A DNA stretch of 64,000 nt from assembly GCA_963977125.1 (NCBI GenBank), contig CAXBNJ010000003.1:62001-126000 (forward strand), given 5' to 3'. A program made the position numbers and the translations under genes. The notes beneath the pieces are model-generated. The model saw nothing but the letters and a program-made list of their open reading frames with translations, ran no database searches and had not been told where the DNA came from. Shown here piece after piece: positions 36,238-46,022 of the stretch. The first letter of the stretch is position 1; every line of letters starts with the position of its first letter. This DNA is from UBA2705 sp963977125 (lineage in GTDB: Bacteria > Pseudomonadota > Alphaproteobacteria > Micavibrionales > Micavibrionaceae).

Positions 36238-36651
36238 ATGGGCTTATTGAAATTTCTATCCAGCGTATTAGGTGTTCACTCACCAGTGCATATTCACTGG
36301 GTAAAGTTAACATCTGGTTCAAAATTTGTAGGGCTTGATGGCAGCGGTAATAAATATTATCGGGCCAAAGCGCGTAAAGGCTACAACCATGAGCGCCGCT
36401 GGGTCATGTATAATGGCGTGGCCGAAGCAACAAAAATTCCACCAGAATGGCATGGTTGGCTGCATCACCAAAGTGATGTGTTTCCATGTCTTGATGATGA
36501 AAATGCTTCTTATCGTCGTCCGTGGCAAAAAGCACATGCGGAAAATAAAACCGGTACCGAGGCGACTTACATGCCACCAGGCCACCAATTAAAAGGCGGT
36601 CAGCGCGATAAAGCCAGTGGCGATTATGAAGCATGGACACCGCCGCAATAA
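36238..36651 (+). CDS. NADH:ubiquinone oxidoreductase accessory subunit NDUFA12 family
   Basis: This is the bacterial counterpart of mitochondrial complex I subunit B17.2, restricted to alphaproteobacteria and mitochondria. The marks are HWVKLTSGSKFVGLDGSGNKYY, RRWVMYNG, and IPPEWHGWLHH. Length 137 residues is normal. It heads the NDUFA12-mlaD-DUF2155 order commonly seen in alphaproteobacteria; the intergenic gap to mlaD is 63 bp. Confidence 0.95.
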   Translation: MGLLKFLSSVLGVHSPVHIHWVKLTSGSKFVGLDGSGNKYYRAKARKGYNHERRWVMYNGVAEATKIPPEWHGWLHHQSDVFPCLDDENASYRRPWQKAHAENKTGTEATYMPPGHQLKGGQRDKASGDYEAWTPPQ

Positions 36652-36714
36652 ATGCGTAAAAGATATGCTAGAGTAGCGAAACTTATAAAGACTTAATAAA
36701 CGGGTATATAAACG

Positions 36715-37167
36715 ATGAAACATAATGCAATTGAAACTATAACGGGCGGCGCAGTTATTGCGATAGCCGCATTATTTTTAAGTTTTTCAGCACAAAAAGC
36801 TGATATTAAAAGCGCCAATGGTTATATGCTTTCAGCCGCCTTCACAGATGTTGGCGGGCTATCTATTGGTGACAATGTCCAAATAAGTGGCGTTAAAGTC
36901 GGCACGATCCAAGGTATAGAATTGGATACGCAGCGCTTTTTGGCTTTGGTTCATATGAATGTTGATTCTGGCATTAAGCTTTCTGAGGACACTTCTGCGG
37001 TTATTACGTCAGCCAGTTTGATGGGCGGTCGCTATCTTGCGTTGCAACCAGGCGGCATGGATGATTATTTGGAAGAAGGCGACGTTATTGAAACAACTCA
37101 AGCGGCGCAAAACCTAGAGCAACTGCTTGGTAAGTTCATATTTAACATGCAAAAAGATGAAAAGTAA
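36715..37167 (+). CDS. mlaD: Outer membrane lipid asymmetry protein MlaD
   Basis: MlaD is the periplasmic substrate-binding MCE protein of the Mla phospholipid-transport system. A single N-terminal membrane anchor (about residues 10-26) precedes one MCE domain with SAAFTDVGGLSIGDNVQISGVKVGTI. Length 150 matches MlaD. The rest of the Mla transporter is not in the window. The DUF2155 gene overlaps its end. Confidence 0.93.
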   Translation: MKHNAIETITGGAVIAIAALFLSFSAQKADIKSANGYMLSAAFTDVGGLSIGDNVQISGVKVGTIQGIELDTQRFLALVHMNVDSGIKLSEDTSAVITSASLMGGRYLALQPGGMDDYLEEGDVIETTQAAQNLEQLLGKFIFNMQKDEK

Positions 37168-37792
37168 AATGACCCGCAGTCTTTTGTTTTTCGCGGCTTG
37201 TTTATCTGTTTTTGCGCTAAGCGCAGGGCAAGGTAACGCGCAGGATATTGAAATTAACCCTTTATTTGCGCCAGAAATATCAGAGCCCTCTGATGATCAA
37301 GCACCCACGCGTATGATCATCAACAACGAAACAGAAAACTACACCAATACAATAATTACTAGCCATGAATCGGCTCAAATTGAAGAATCTATGGAATCTT
37401 ACCCCGCTGTGCGCTTGCGTGCTTTGGATAAGATTACCGCGCGCACGGTCAGCTTTGAAGTTGAGGTCGGTAAAACGGTTAAATTCGGGGATATATATAT
37501 TCGCCCACAAACCTGCAAAGAACCGCCGCCAATTGAAGAACCTGAATCGTCGGCGTTCTTGCAAATTTGGGAACAGCCAGAAAACGCTGAAGCTAAATGG
37601 ATTTTTAGTGGTTGGATGTTTGCTTCCTCACCCGCTTTATCGGCAATGGACCACCCTGTATATGATGTGTGGGTTCTTGACTGCATAGAAAAGCTCAGCG
37701 AAGAGAGCGCCGTGCCAGATAAAAAGCAGGCTAAGCCAGAATCCGATTCAGATGAAGACTTTGAAGTCGATAGCGACGAAGATTCAGATTAA
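37157..37792 (+). CDS. DUF2155-domain exported protein
   Basis: A signal peptide (LLFFAACLSVFALSAGQGNAQ) is followed by a poorly conserved acidic stretch and the DUF2155 domain (about residues 85-185: YPAVRLRALDKITARTVSFE, FGDIYIRPQTCKEPP, IFSGWMFASSPALSAMDHPVYDVWVL). A very acidic tail ends the protein. Function unknown; the domain is typical of alphaproteobacteria and follows mlaD in many genomes. Start ATG 37157 overlaps the mlaD stop; 37169 is the alternative. Confidence 0.88.
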   Translation: MKSKMTRSLLFFAACLSVFALSAGQGNAQDIEINPLFAPEISEPSDDQAPTRMIINNETENYTNTIITSHESAQIEESMESYPAVRLRALDKITARTVSFEVEVGKTVKFGDIYIRPQTCKEPPPIEEPESSAFLQIWEQPENAEAKWIFSGWMFASSPALSAMDHPVYDVWVLDCIEKLSEESAVPDKKQAKPESDSDEDFEVDSDEDSD

Positions 37793-37823
37793 ACACTATT
37801 TTTAGTGTATATATTAAGCCAAT

Positions 37824-39422
37824 TTATATTTTTGGGTTAGGCCCTGTAGGTTTTACGGGCTTATGGCTCTTTGCGGTTATCTTTTGCTCAGGCTGTGTTT
37901 CAGGCAGGGTTAATGTTGTTTCTTGCTCTGCTGTAAAATAGAGGCGCAAATCTGTATGGCTGTGGGGATCAAAGCTCAGCGGGAATGATTTGTTGTTTAT
38001 CCATGGGAATATAGCATGAAAGGTACGCGGCGCTTTTAGGCGATTAACGCGGCCATCTTGTGCTTGGCAGAGCATTAACGTTTCGCCTTTTTTGATATGC
38101 TCTAATTCTAAGGGCCAGAATTTATAATAGGCCTCATGCGCTTTTCCTATTTTATCACGACTTTTCATCGCTTCACTTTGCGATAAGATTTCTATCTTAT
38201 TATGTGCATTAACCAAAATGACTTCATGGCTAATCTCTAGCAGTGATAAGCTTTGACGTTCAGCGGCATCCATGGCGCGCACGGGGTAGAGTATATCGCC
38301 CGATTTGAGCGCCGCGAACCCATCAAATTCTTTCAGTGAAATGCAAACTGGATCTGCCTTATAGACTGTAAATTCATGTTTATGCGCCTTGCTATTATAA
38401 GCTGTCTTTAAGAAATCAGCCGCGACCATTTTTGTGGTTTGCAGCAGGCCTGCTGTAAATATTTGCGCGGTATTAATTAAAGACGGTGCTTGCGGCGTTT
38501 TGACATCTTCATGGTTACCAAGCTCGACCGTAACGATTAACGCTTGCGCATTGATGTTTTGTGCAATTAAATCGCTCATTGTTGTATGGTCAGCCCCGCC
38601 AAGGCCATGACCGCTCCAGTTAATAATATTCATCATATAGCTTGGTGTATGGATAAAAGGCCTACCAAGCGTGCCTTGCTTGAGCGCGGTTAAACAGCGC
38701 GGCGGGATGCTTAAATTGGTGATGCCATTGGGCGAGCGCGATGTGTGTGGATGGATAATAAAGCCAATATCAGTGCTTTGGCTGCTTGGGCTTAAAATAT
38801 TGTTGTGATCAGGCAATAAGCCTTGCTCAACAGCGCGGGCTGTCCAGACAATTTCTTGGCTACGGTCGATATTTGGACTTTGACCGCGCGGCAAAAACAT
38901 CGCATTGCGCAGGGGTCTGTTCATATCGTCCTTAATGCTCAGGATTTGCCCTGAGGGCAAGGTCACTTGGTGCGTGCCGAGTTGATCGCCATATGTGGCG
39001 CGCCAGCCTGCACGCTCGCTGAAATCCTGCATGGAGTCATAACTGTTTAGAAAACCATTTATGGCCTTAACATTACCAAGCTGTAAAACGACGTTACCTT
39101 CAAGCTTGTTCTGTTTTTGCGCTTTGAGAATTTCTAAGGCACATATTGCGCCCGCATAAATTTCATTACCATGAACGCCGATGGTCACAATGGATGTCTT
39201 TCCCAGTCCGCTTGAGTTGCCACGAATAAAATGCGTCGCGCTGAGGGTCGAAGCGGGCAATGTTTCGCCTTGTTTATGTAGGCGCGCATTTAAATGAGGG
39301 GGAATGGCTATAGAATGCTGTTCAATATAGCGGATAAGGGGCTTGATATCTTCAATCGTAATGGAAGAAGGATCCGCGATATAGGTGTCGATAAGTGTGT
39401 TCAGATTTGTAATGAAGGGCAA
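37824..39422 (-). CDS. AstE/AspA-family zinc deacylase-like protein
   Basis: The family hydrolyses N-acyl amino acids such as succinylglutamate or acetylaspartate with a zinc carboxypeptidase fold. The zinc motif GVHGNEIYAG (His and Glu) lies near residue 85, with a second histidine region around SGHGLGGADHT and VTVELGNHED farther on. At 532 residues it is much longer than AstE (about 320); the C-terminal 200 residues include a lipoyl-like barrel segment (FAALKSGDILYPV) and a Pro/Thr-rich tail. Substrate unknown. It follows the 873-residue repeat protein on the same strand by 114 bp. Confidence 0.75.
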   Translation of the reverse strand: MPFITNLNTLIDTYIADPSSITIEDIKPLIRYIEQHSIAIPPHLNARLHKQGETLPASTLSATHFIRGNSSGLGKTSIVTIGVHGNEIYAGAICALEILKAQKQNKLEGNVVLQLGNVKAINGFLNSYDSMQDFSERAGWRATYGDQLGTHQVTLPSGQILSIKDDMNRPLRNAMFLPRGQSPNIDRSQEIVWTARAVEQGLLPDHNNILSPSSQSTDIGFIIHPHTSRSPNGITNLSIPPRCLTALKQGTLGRPFIHTPSYMMNIINWSGHGLGGADHTTMSDLIAQNINAQALIVTVELGNHEDVKTPQAPSLINTAQIFTAGLLQTTKMVAADFLKTAYNSKAHKHEFTVYKADPVCISLKEFDGFAALKSGDILYPVRAMDAAERQSLSLLEISHEVILVNAHNKIEILSQSEAMKSRDKIGKAHEAYYKFWPLELEHIKKGETLMLCQAQDGRVNRLKAPRTFHAIFPWINNKSFPLSFDPHSHTDLRLYFTAEQETTLTLPETQPEQKITAKSHKPVKPTGPNPKI

Positions 39423-39536
39423 ATATCCTTGTCCGTGCTCGAAAAATTAACATGTGAATTTATTTTTCGATACTGCTCGGTTTTTGCCGCTATGTCAATT
39501 ACACAGCCAGAGTATTTAAATTTAAATAGCCTGAAT

Positions 39537-42158
39537 CTATGGCTGCTTTAGTCGGAACACATCAACTTTATTGCCTGAATTATAGTGGCCGTTTATGATT
39601 ATCGCATCTTTATAGATGAGTAGGTCGGAGCTATCCGTGCCGGCATAATTATAGAGAACGTTATTATCTTTTTCTTGAATTTTTGCCGCGGAAGCATTGA
39701 GCACCCATTCATAGGTTAAGCCATCACGCTGTATTTCTGCGCGATGTCCTTCTTTTTGTGCTAGGTCATCAATGGCTTGTTCTAAATGGTGGTTAAAATC
39801 AGCTTTAAGCGTTTTATTTCCAAACCACTTGTCTACAGAAATAAGATCTTTTAACTCTCGTTTATATTCCGCCTTATTAAAGTATTTTAAAAAAGCTTCA
39901 TTTTGAAGAATTTTGGGCGATTGCAAGGCGACACTTTCTAGGAATCCTCTGTTGAATCGTAAAGATTCGGGCAGGTATCTTATTATATTGTGATCTCTCT
40001 CTATGTCTTCAATTAAGGCAAATCGTGCAATGTTTTCATTTTGTTTCATGGATTCAGGCATTACTTGGTAGACATCTGTATCCTTTTCTAGAGCCTTTAA
40101 AGCAAATGTTTCATTTGACTGCATAAAATCTGGTAGTTTTTGGTACTTGAAAATATCGTAGTACATTGCGTGAATATATTTATAAGAAATTTCATCGCTT
40201 AATAAAAACGTTTTGAATGCTTCTAATTCTTTTGAGGGGATAGCTTGAAATAAAGAGGCACCCATAATGTCATCGACGTTTCCACTTAATGCTTGTTTGA
40301 TTATTTCATGATCATGTTTTAAGTATGTTGGTAGTTGATTGTATATGTTCGGTACTTCTTCAAGGGCGATCTTCATAAAGCCTTTATCTTCACGCATGCT
40401 TTTGGGGATGTCGTCGTAAGTGTAACGCTCTATGGCGAGGCCATGTAGGAGTTTTTTTCTGTATTCAGTCGATTTATAGACTTCCCCGATTACAGACTGC
40501 TTATGCTGTGGGATGTACTTGGTTATATTATTGTTGGTGATGTATTGACCGTCTTCTAGTGCCGCGATCATGGCCGCTTTGATGATAGGGTCTTTATTGC
40601 GCATATCTTCTGCAAGGTCTTGATAAGGGACCCCGCAGCCAAGCGCTCTGGTAACGAAAGCTTCAGATTCTTGAAAAACCAGAGGCAGTTGAGAGAATAG
40701 AGCTGGTTGGCGGTAAAGGAAGTCCCAGACTCCTGTTACGCGCCGATTTCCCAGTGTTTCATCAAGGATAATGCCTATTGTCTCTTTGGGCAGAACAGAG
40801 AAGATTTCTAAGCACTGCTCGGGGCGTTTAGCGATGAGCGCATATATAAAAGATGATGATGAATAAAGTGGTTTTGGAATGTCGCTAATCTGAATTGTTT
40901 TTTCTTCGTAGCTATGCAGTAATTGTTCTTGTATGTCTTTATCTTCCAAAACATCTATAGGAAGGGTGCTGGAAAATCTTGGATCTTGTTGCAAGCGAAA
41001 TAAATGTAAATCCACACGACGCTGTATATCTTCAGGTAGGCATTCTAAAGACTCTAAATTCGCCTTTACAATTTGTTTTAGGAATTGGTCATTTCTTAAA
41101 AATAACTCATGAATTTTTTCTACAGCTTGCGGGTTGTCTTTTACGCGATCGAGCATTTTTTGCTTATGCGGCGGTATGATGATCTTTGGCTTTTGATCAG
41201 CATCTTTGCCCGTCCATGGTTTATATAGACTGGCCCCGTTTATGAATTTTTTCTCGTAACGTGATATCATTACGCCGTTTTCGTTCTCATATTCAGTATA
41301 TTTATGGACGATATAACTTTTTGGTTTTTCTGTTAGGAATTTGCACTCATTCCAAAATTGCTGCATATAAAGCGGATCTTGAGTTGATCCGTTCGCTGTG
41401 CTGCGCTGGGCTAACCAAAACTTAGTTCGTAAGGGTTGATGTAGCAAAAAAACATCTTTCCAATCACTCATATCATGGACGAGTTCAGATATGCCGTTTA
41501 TTGCGTCTTCCATAACGCCAGAACGCCGCGTGTTGTTTTGAGAGGACTGGGCATTAGAGCGAATATTTTTTAAGGCATCGCCTTCTTCGCTTGATATATT
41601 AGTGCCATTAAATCGATTGTCGGGATCTAAAAGAATAGATAAGGCTTTTTCTTGGCCATCTTTATATATACGTACAATGCCTGTATTTCCTTGATTTATA
41701 TCATGACTGCGTTGACCTGATTGTCTCAAGCTCGCCTCTAGCCTTGATATTGATTCTGCTGCATATTGTTGGTTTTCAAACTTCGTTGAGAGCTCAATTC
41801 CTGGGTAAATCGCCACTGAAATGTTATTTTCAGTGTCGTCTAACCAGCCAAGCGGTTGAATAATAGCAGGGTGAATAAGGTCGGTGACGTCTGTTGGGCC
41901 AATACGCACAACAACGCCGTGGCTATCGAGGAAAAGTAAATCGTGGTGGGTGCCTCTGAACACTTGCTTTTGGCGAGGCTGCGGTAGTCCCATTTGTTTC
42001 AGCATTTTTTTTACTGAGCTGGCAAAAGGTTCATCATTCATGTAATCGGCTTCGCGAAAACCAGTGCGGATTTCTAAACCCTCTTTATGATCTGTGTGGC
42101 ACCAACCATATTCAATATCATGAATATTTTTTTTGGTTTTCTCTTTAAGCTCACTCAA
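39537..42158 (-). CDS. Large DUF4116-like repeat protein, 873 residues
   Basis: The protein has no signal peptide or membrane segment. Its N-terminal 330 residues are unfamiliar. From about residue 430 to 800 it contains helical repeats of 30-45 residues with the pattern (tyr/ile)-xx-(leu/met)-P-xx-(leu/met)-(arg/lys)-x-(asp/asn)-xx-(phe/ile)-xx-x-A-(leu), as in LPTYLKHDHEIIKQAL and LPDFMQSNETFALKALEK; these resemble DUF4116 repeats known from intracellular-pathogen and protist proteins. The start is TTG with GGGGGA 6 nt upstream. Given the Dot/Icm genes in the window it is a candidate secreted effector; that is inference. Confidence 0.7.
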   Translation of the reverse strand: MSELKEKTKKNIHDIEYGWCHTDHKEGLEIRTGFREADYMNDEPFASSVKKMLKQMGLPQPRQKQVFRGTHHDLLFLDSHGVVVRIGPTDVTDLIHPAIIQPLGWLDDTENNISVAIYPGIELSTKFENQQYAAESISRLEASLRQSGQRSHDINQGNTGIVRIYKDGQEKALSILLDPDNRFNGTNISSEEGDALKNIRSNAQSSQNNTRRSGVMEDAINGISELVHDMSDWKDVFLLHQPLRTKFWLAQRSTANGSTQDPLYMQQFWNECKFLTEKPKSYIVHKYTEYENENGVMISRYEKKFINGASLYKPWTGKDADQKPKIIIPPHKQKMLDRVKDNPQAVEKIHELFLRNDQFLKQIVKANLESLECLPEDIQRRVDLHLFRLQQDPRFSSTLPIDVLEDKDIQEQLLHSYEEKTIQISDIPKPLYSSSSFIYALIAKRPEQCLEIFSVLPKETIGIILDETLGNRRVTGVWDFLYRQPALFSQLPLVFQESEAFVTRALGCGVPYQDLAEDMRNKDPIIKAAMIAALEDGQYITNNNITKYIPQHKQSVIGEVYKSTEYRKKLLHGLAIERYTYDDIPKSMREDKGFMKIALEEVPNIYNQLPTYLKHDHEIIKQALSGNVDDIMGASLFQAIPSKELEAFKTFLLSDEISYKYIHAMYYDIFKYQKLPDFMQSNETFALKALEKDTDVYQVMPESMKQNENIARFALIEDIERDHNIIRYLPESLRFNRGFLESVALQSPKILQNEAFLKYFNKAEYKRELKDLISVDKWFGNKTLKADFNHHLEQAIDDLAQKEGHRAEIQRDGLTYEWVLNASAAKIQEKDNNVLYNYAGTDSSDLLIYKDAIIINGHYNSGNKVDVFRLKQP

Positions 42159-42264
42159 TCTTCATCCCCCAACCTTATTAATGTAAAATAGCGCAATAAG
42201 ATTAAAATTAGGTAAAGTGAAAAAGTAGAGCTTTTCTTCGTGTTTTCTATTAAAGGTATTCTTC

Positions 42265-44361
42265 TTACGCGTGATCAACAATCAGACTGCCGTCGCTAAT
42301 CATGTCTTGTAAAGTTGTATCGCCGGTACCGCCGGTGATTTGTACGACAGCCATAAACGCTGTGCCGTTATGGACTTCAAGTAATGTGTCACCTGCGTCA
42401 TTATTGCTTAACTGTACGAAGTCCTCAATCGCAGCGCTAAGGGGGTCATAGCCTTCTAATATGGCGGAGATATCAATTATGTCTACATCACCGAAACGGT
42501 TATAATCGCCAATCACATCTAGCGCATTATCCAGTACATCAAAGGCAAAAATATCACGGCCACTGCCGCCATAAGCTATATCCGCGCCTTCGCCCATAAC
42601 CAGTACATCATCGCCGCCTTCGCCATACAGCTGATCGTCGCCCGCGCCGCCGACTAATGTGTCATTGCCCTGTTCGCTGGTATCGATGGTCTGACCGGCT
42701 ATTTCTAAATCAAACACCACATCATTATAATCGGCATCGCCAAGGTTTTTAAGGTCTTCAAAACCAATCCGTAAGATGGAGGAATCCTCTTCATTTAATA
42801 CACCAGAGATAACATGATCGGCTTCGTCTTTATTAAGCGCCGTATCACCGCCGCGATCTGTTGTGTGGTAAACTTCGCCTTTCAGGTTTACCGCCGTGGC
42901 TGTGCCATCATCATAGATGAGAGATATATCATCGCCATCATCAAAAATGCTCGCGGCGCGCTCATTCTCACCCCCATAATCATAGATGAATTGCAAATGA
43001 TCTCCTTGCATATCAAGTCCGTTATAGCTTTGATTGCGCGTATAGCCATTGGCGATGATGAAAAAGCCAAAATCACTATCTGGCGCGCCGGGTAAGTTGA
43101 CGGTGTAGCCTGTGCCAGCTTGGTAAGCTTTGACATTAGCAAAGCCGATTTCAACGCCTTCAATTGTGCCATCAACATGATTGATACGATAAAACCCTAA
43201 TGTGTTGCGATAGCCTGCCCCTGATTCTTGGAAGGTAAAGGTCGCCGTTGTGCTATATTCAACAGATAAATCCCCCGCGCTTATCCCAAGCGCAGGATCA
43301 CCCGGAGAGAGTAGGTTTTTTATGTTTTGACGCTCGTGTAATTCAGGGAAAACTATGGCATCGTTAAACAGATGTTCTAAAACCTCAATGCCGCCCTCAT
43401 TATGCCCGCCATATAATATGTCATGGCCAGCACCGCCATAGAGCATGTCGTTTCCTTCGCCACCATAAAGCAGGTCATCACCTGTGCCAGAGCGCAAGAA
43501 GTCATCACCGTCATCGCCATAAATCTCAATGTTTTCATCGTAAATATTGCTATTGGCGAGGTCAATAACATCATCCCCTGCGCCAGCATCTATGCGCTCT
43601 ATACCACTCAAGCGATCACCGGCCGAGTTGCTATGGCGAGGCGTGTTGAAATCTGTAATTAATAAGGCATCGCTGCCTTCAGTTAATATCAGTACATCGT
43701 AACCATCATCACCGCGAAAGCTATCATAGCTTTGGTTGAGGCCTGTTAGGCTGTAAAGCCCGTCTACATGCCCCAGATCGGCCGCTAATGCGTCCTGCGC
43801 TGACCAGAGGCCATCGGCCGTGTATTTGAGTTGGTCGTCACCACGCCCGCCCTCAAGAAGGTCAGAGCCTATGCCGCCATTAAGGTAATCATCATCATTA
43901 AGGCCCTTAAGGTGATCATTACCTGCGCCTGTTACTATATGGTCATTACCATCATGGCCAGAGACCACATCATCGCCTTGATTGGTCCATAAAATATCAC
44001 CGCCGCCGCCGCCATCAATGCGTATATCACTCAGCGTGTTAATATAACTGGCAAGGTTAACGATATCACCGCCATCGCCAGCAATAATAAATTCTATGCT
44101 TTGAATTGATCGGGCACGGTCAATTGTTTCAACATCGCCGCCACGTGAAGAGCCATCAAGAAATAAGGCGTCCCCTGCATTGCCGAGCATCAAATAATCA
44201 AACCCACCAAGCCCATCATAGCTTTGTGAGTTGACCAAAAACTCCGCGTCAATTTCAAGAGATTCCCCACTATAGGGGTTAACCATAGTGAAGGTTAAAT
44301 TTTGAAGACTGCCTATAAATCGAATGAAATCAGCATTTTCTGTGCCGTTTACATCTGCCAT
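42265..44361 (-). CDS. RTX calcium-binding protein with DUF4114 domain
   Basis: Several RTX nonapeptide blocks are visible: GGGGGDILWTNQGDDVVSGHDGND-type repeats (about residues 115-180), GDDGDDFLRSGTGDDLLYGG (about 275-300) and GGAGDDQLYGEGGDD (about 575). Between the second and third lies a DUF4114-type domain (residues about 375-560), ending in the mark LGDADYNDVVFDLEI. The last 90 residues carry the type I secretion signal region. No N-terminal signal peptide. It is probably a secreted or surface adhesin. No type I secretion genes are nearby. Confidence 0.88.
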   Translation of the reverse strand: MADVNGTENADFIRFIGSLQNLTFTMVNPYSGESLEIDAEFLVNSQSYDGLGGFDYLMLGNAGDALFLDGSSRGGDVETIDRARSIQSIEFIIAGDGGDIVNLASYINTLSDIRIDGGGGGDILWTNQGDDVVSGHDGNDHIVTGAGNDHLKGLNDDDYLNGGIGSDLLEGGRGDDQLKYTADGLWSAQDALAADLGHVDGLYSLTGLNQSYDSFRGDDGYDVLILTEGSDALLITDFNTPRHSNSAGDRLSGIERIDAGAGDDVIDLANSNIYDENIEIYGDDGDDFLRSGTGDDLLYGGEGNDMLYGGAGHDILYGGHNEGGIEVLEHLFNDAIVFPELHERQNIKNLLSPGDPALGISAGDLSVEYSTTATFTFQESGAGYRNTLGFYRINHVDGTIEGVEIGFANVKAYQAGTGYTVNLPGAPDSDFGFFIIANGYTRNQSYNGLDMQGDHLQFIYDYGGENERAASIFDDGDDISLIYDDGTATAVNLKGEVYHTTDRGGDTALNKDEADHVISGVLNEEDSSILRIGFEDLKNLGDADYNDVVFDLEIAGQTIDTSEQGNDTLVGGAGDDQLYGEGGDDVLVMGEGADIAYGGSGRDIFAFDVLDNALDVIGDYNRFGDVDIIDISAILEGYDPLSAAIEDFVQLSNNDAGDTLLEVHNGTAFMAVVQITGGTGDTTLQDMISDGSLIVDHA

Positions 44362-44638
44362 ATCATACTACCCTTGTACCCAATGGCTATGCGCTTACTT
44401 TTTTGTGATTAATCGCGACGTCATTATGTGCGTCGTGCTAAAATCAGTAAAACATCATAGCTTTAAACAGGGGGTGAGGTTTAGCCAATGCTTTGGCACG
44501 ATAAATGCGCCAACATTGAAAGGACTATATAGCTTTATAGCTTTGGTTCTTTGTACTTAATTATTGTTGGTTCTCACACCCTCATTAAATCATAGCAAAT
44601 TAGACTTTACATAATATTAAAGTTGAGGTGTATTTTAG

Positions 44639-45556
44639 CTAAATTTTCTTAAAAACACCGGCAATGGAGCTTGGCTCGAAATGTGCCGCGATATAATTTT
44701 GAATTGCTTTGCGTCGGCCTGCTGTATCTATAACCAAGCTATTATGCGCTATTTCAAAAGGGTAGCGGTTGATAACTAAACCGCCTTTGCTTTTTAAGGC
44801 GATCCGAAATTCTTCCAATAGAGACAGCGGATCGTTGGTTTCTTGCAAGCTGTTATTGGCAAAGATCATCTCAAAGTGATTCGTCTTAAGCTCAGGAATC
44901 GGGCAATGCTCTTCTATGGGCAATAATTCCGTGCTCAGTTTTCGTAAGCGAAAACGTTTCTTTAAGGCCTCAACCATTGGGCCGCTTACTTGCGCGGTGG
45001 TGATCGTATAGCCATGCAAAGCGGCATATAAACCAACATCCGCATTGGCGCTCGCATAATCAAGCGCGTGCCCAGAAGGAATAATTTTTGAAATCAGATC
45101 GAATAATTGGATCTCCCGATAAGCGGGACAAGCCATGCCGTGAAAGAACTGAAAAGCGGCTTCTTGGCGCAGAAGCTGTATTAAATTTTCTGCCGTGGGA
45201 CTTGATTCGCGTATCATGCGGGCATGTAAGTGATTATAACCAAAATCAATGACTTTGTTCTTGGGCATAATATGGTCAAATTCAGCCAGACGCGCTTTAA
45301 AGAAATGACCGCATTTCTCATAGCCTTTTTCTATTAATAAATAGCGACGGAATAAGCCTATACATGGCACTTCATCAAGCGCGCCGTCAGATAAATACTG
45401 CACCAGATCAATAAAGTCAAAATCAAAGCCTGTATTTTGGGCGCTAGTCGCCGACATGATGGCGTGGCCTGTATCCTTATTGGCAAAATCAGCCGCGAGT
45501 GCGGCAAGGCTACAATAGTCTTGTTTGCTAAGGGCGACGTTTATATCGTGAATCAT
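44639..45556 (-). CDS. Divergent SAM methyltransferase-like protein
   Basis: The second half resembles a class I methyltransferase: a motif I position with HALDYASANADVGLYAAL (the usual glycines are replaced), a VSGPMVEALKKRF acidic-loop region, and a motif IV/post-IV region HFEMIFANNSLQETNDPLSLLEEF then LKSKGGLVIN. The first 150 residues are helical and unassigned. The poor glycine loop leaves catalytic activity in doubt. It stands between the RTX gene and tRNA-Thr. Confidence 0.6.
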   Translation of the reverse strand: MIHDINVALSKQDYCSLAALAADFANKDTGHAIMSATSAQNTGFDFDFIDLVQYLSDGALDEVPCIGLFRRYLLIEKGYEKCGHFFKARLAEFDHIMPKNKVIDFGYNHLHARMIRESSPTAENLIQLLRQEAAFQFFHGMACPAYREIQLFDLISKIIPSGHALDYASANADVGLYAALHGYTITTAQVSGPMVEALKKRFRLRKLSTELLPIEEHCPIPELKTNHFEMIFANNSLQETNDPLSLLEEFRIALKSKGGLVINRYPFEIAHNSLVIDTAGRRKAIQNYIAAHFEPSSIAGVFKKI

Positions 45557-45696
45557 CTAAACCACACAGACTATTTTATTTGTTACTAACCCACTCATTA
45601 TACCTTAGAAAAGCTTAATAAATCAAATCTAGCGGCATTGTACCGCCTTGTAGAAAAAAGATTTTTTAAAAAAATGCATTTTCATGCAAAAAATTT

Positions 45697-45724
45697 TTGA
45701 CATTTGAGAAGAAGTAGCTAATAT
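45697..45724 (+). promoter_or_regulatory. Sigma-70 promoter of tRNA-Thr
   Basis: TTGACA (45697-45702) is separated by 16 bp from TAATAT (45719-45724), a near-consensus promoter. The tRNA-Thr gene begins about 60 bp further on. Confidence 0.7.
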
Positions 45725-45787
45725 GCAGCTCATCAGATTGTGATCTCGCCAGTTTAAACGGTGTGATTATAATAGATATCTAGGTAA

Positions 45788-45863
<76 letters not shown>

Positions 45864-45940
45864 CTTTTCCTCCTAAAATTTAAAGTCTTGTCCGTTTTGT
45901 CTAAATTTATATTTAGGCTTTTTGTCGTGGTCTAGAATCA

Positions 45941-45972
45941 GCTTACGGACGCGTGTTATCGCGACCGTAAGC
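45941..45972. repeat. Hairpin downstream of chemoreceptor gene
   Basis: GCTTACGG-a-CGCG pairs with CGCG-a-CCGTAAGC around a 6-nt loop (12 pairs, one A-A mismatch). It lies 50 bp after the chemoreceptor stop (minus strand) and 78 bp after tRNA-Thr (plus strand). It may end either transcript, but a strong T run is missing. Confidence 0.5.
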
Positions 45973-46022
45973 ATATTTAAATAGAGTGTTTTGAGTTACT
46001 CAGCTGTGACAATTAAGCCGTT

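Noticed and set aside
44324..44560. Plus-strand frame of 78 codons upstream of the RTX gene
   Set aside because: It overlaps the RTX start on the other strand, lacks a ribosome site and has no recognisable sequence.
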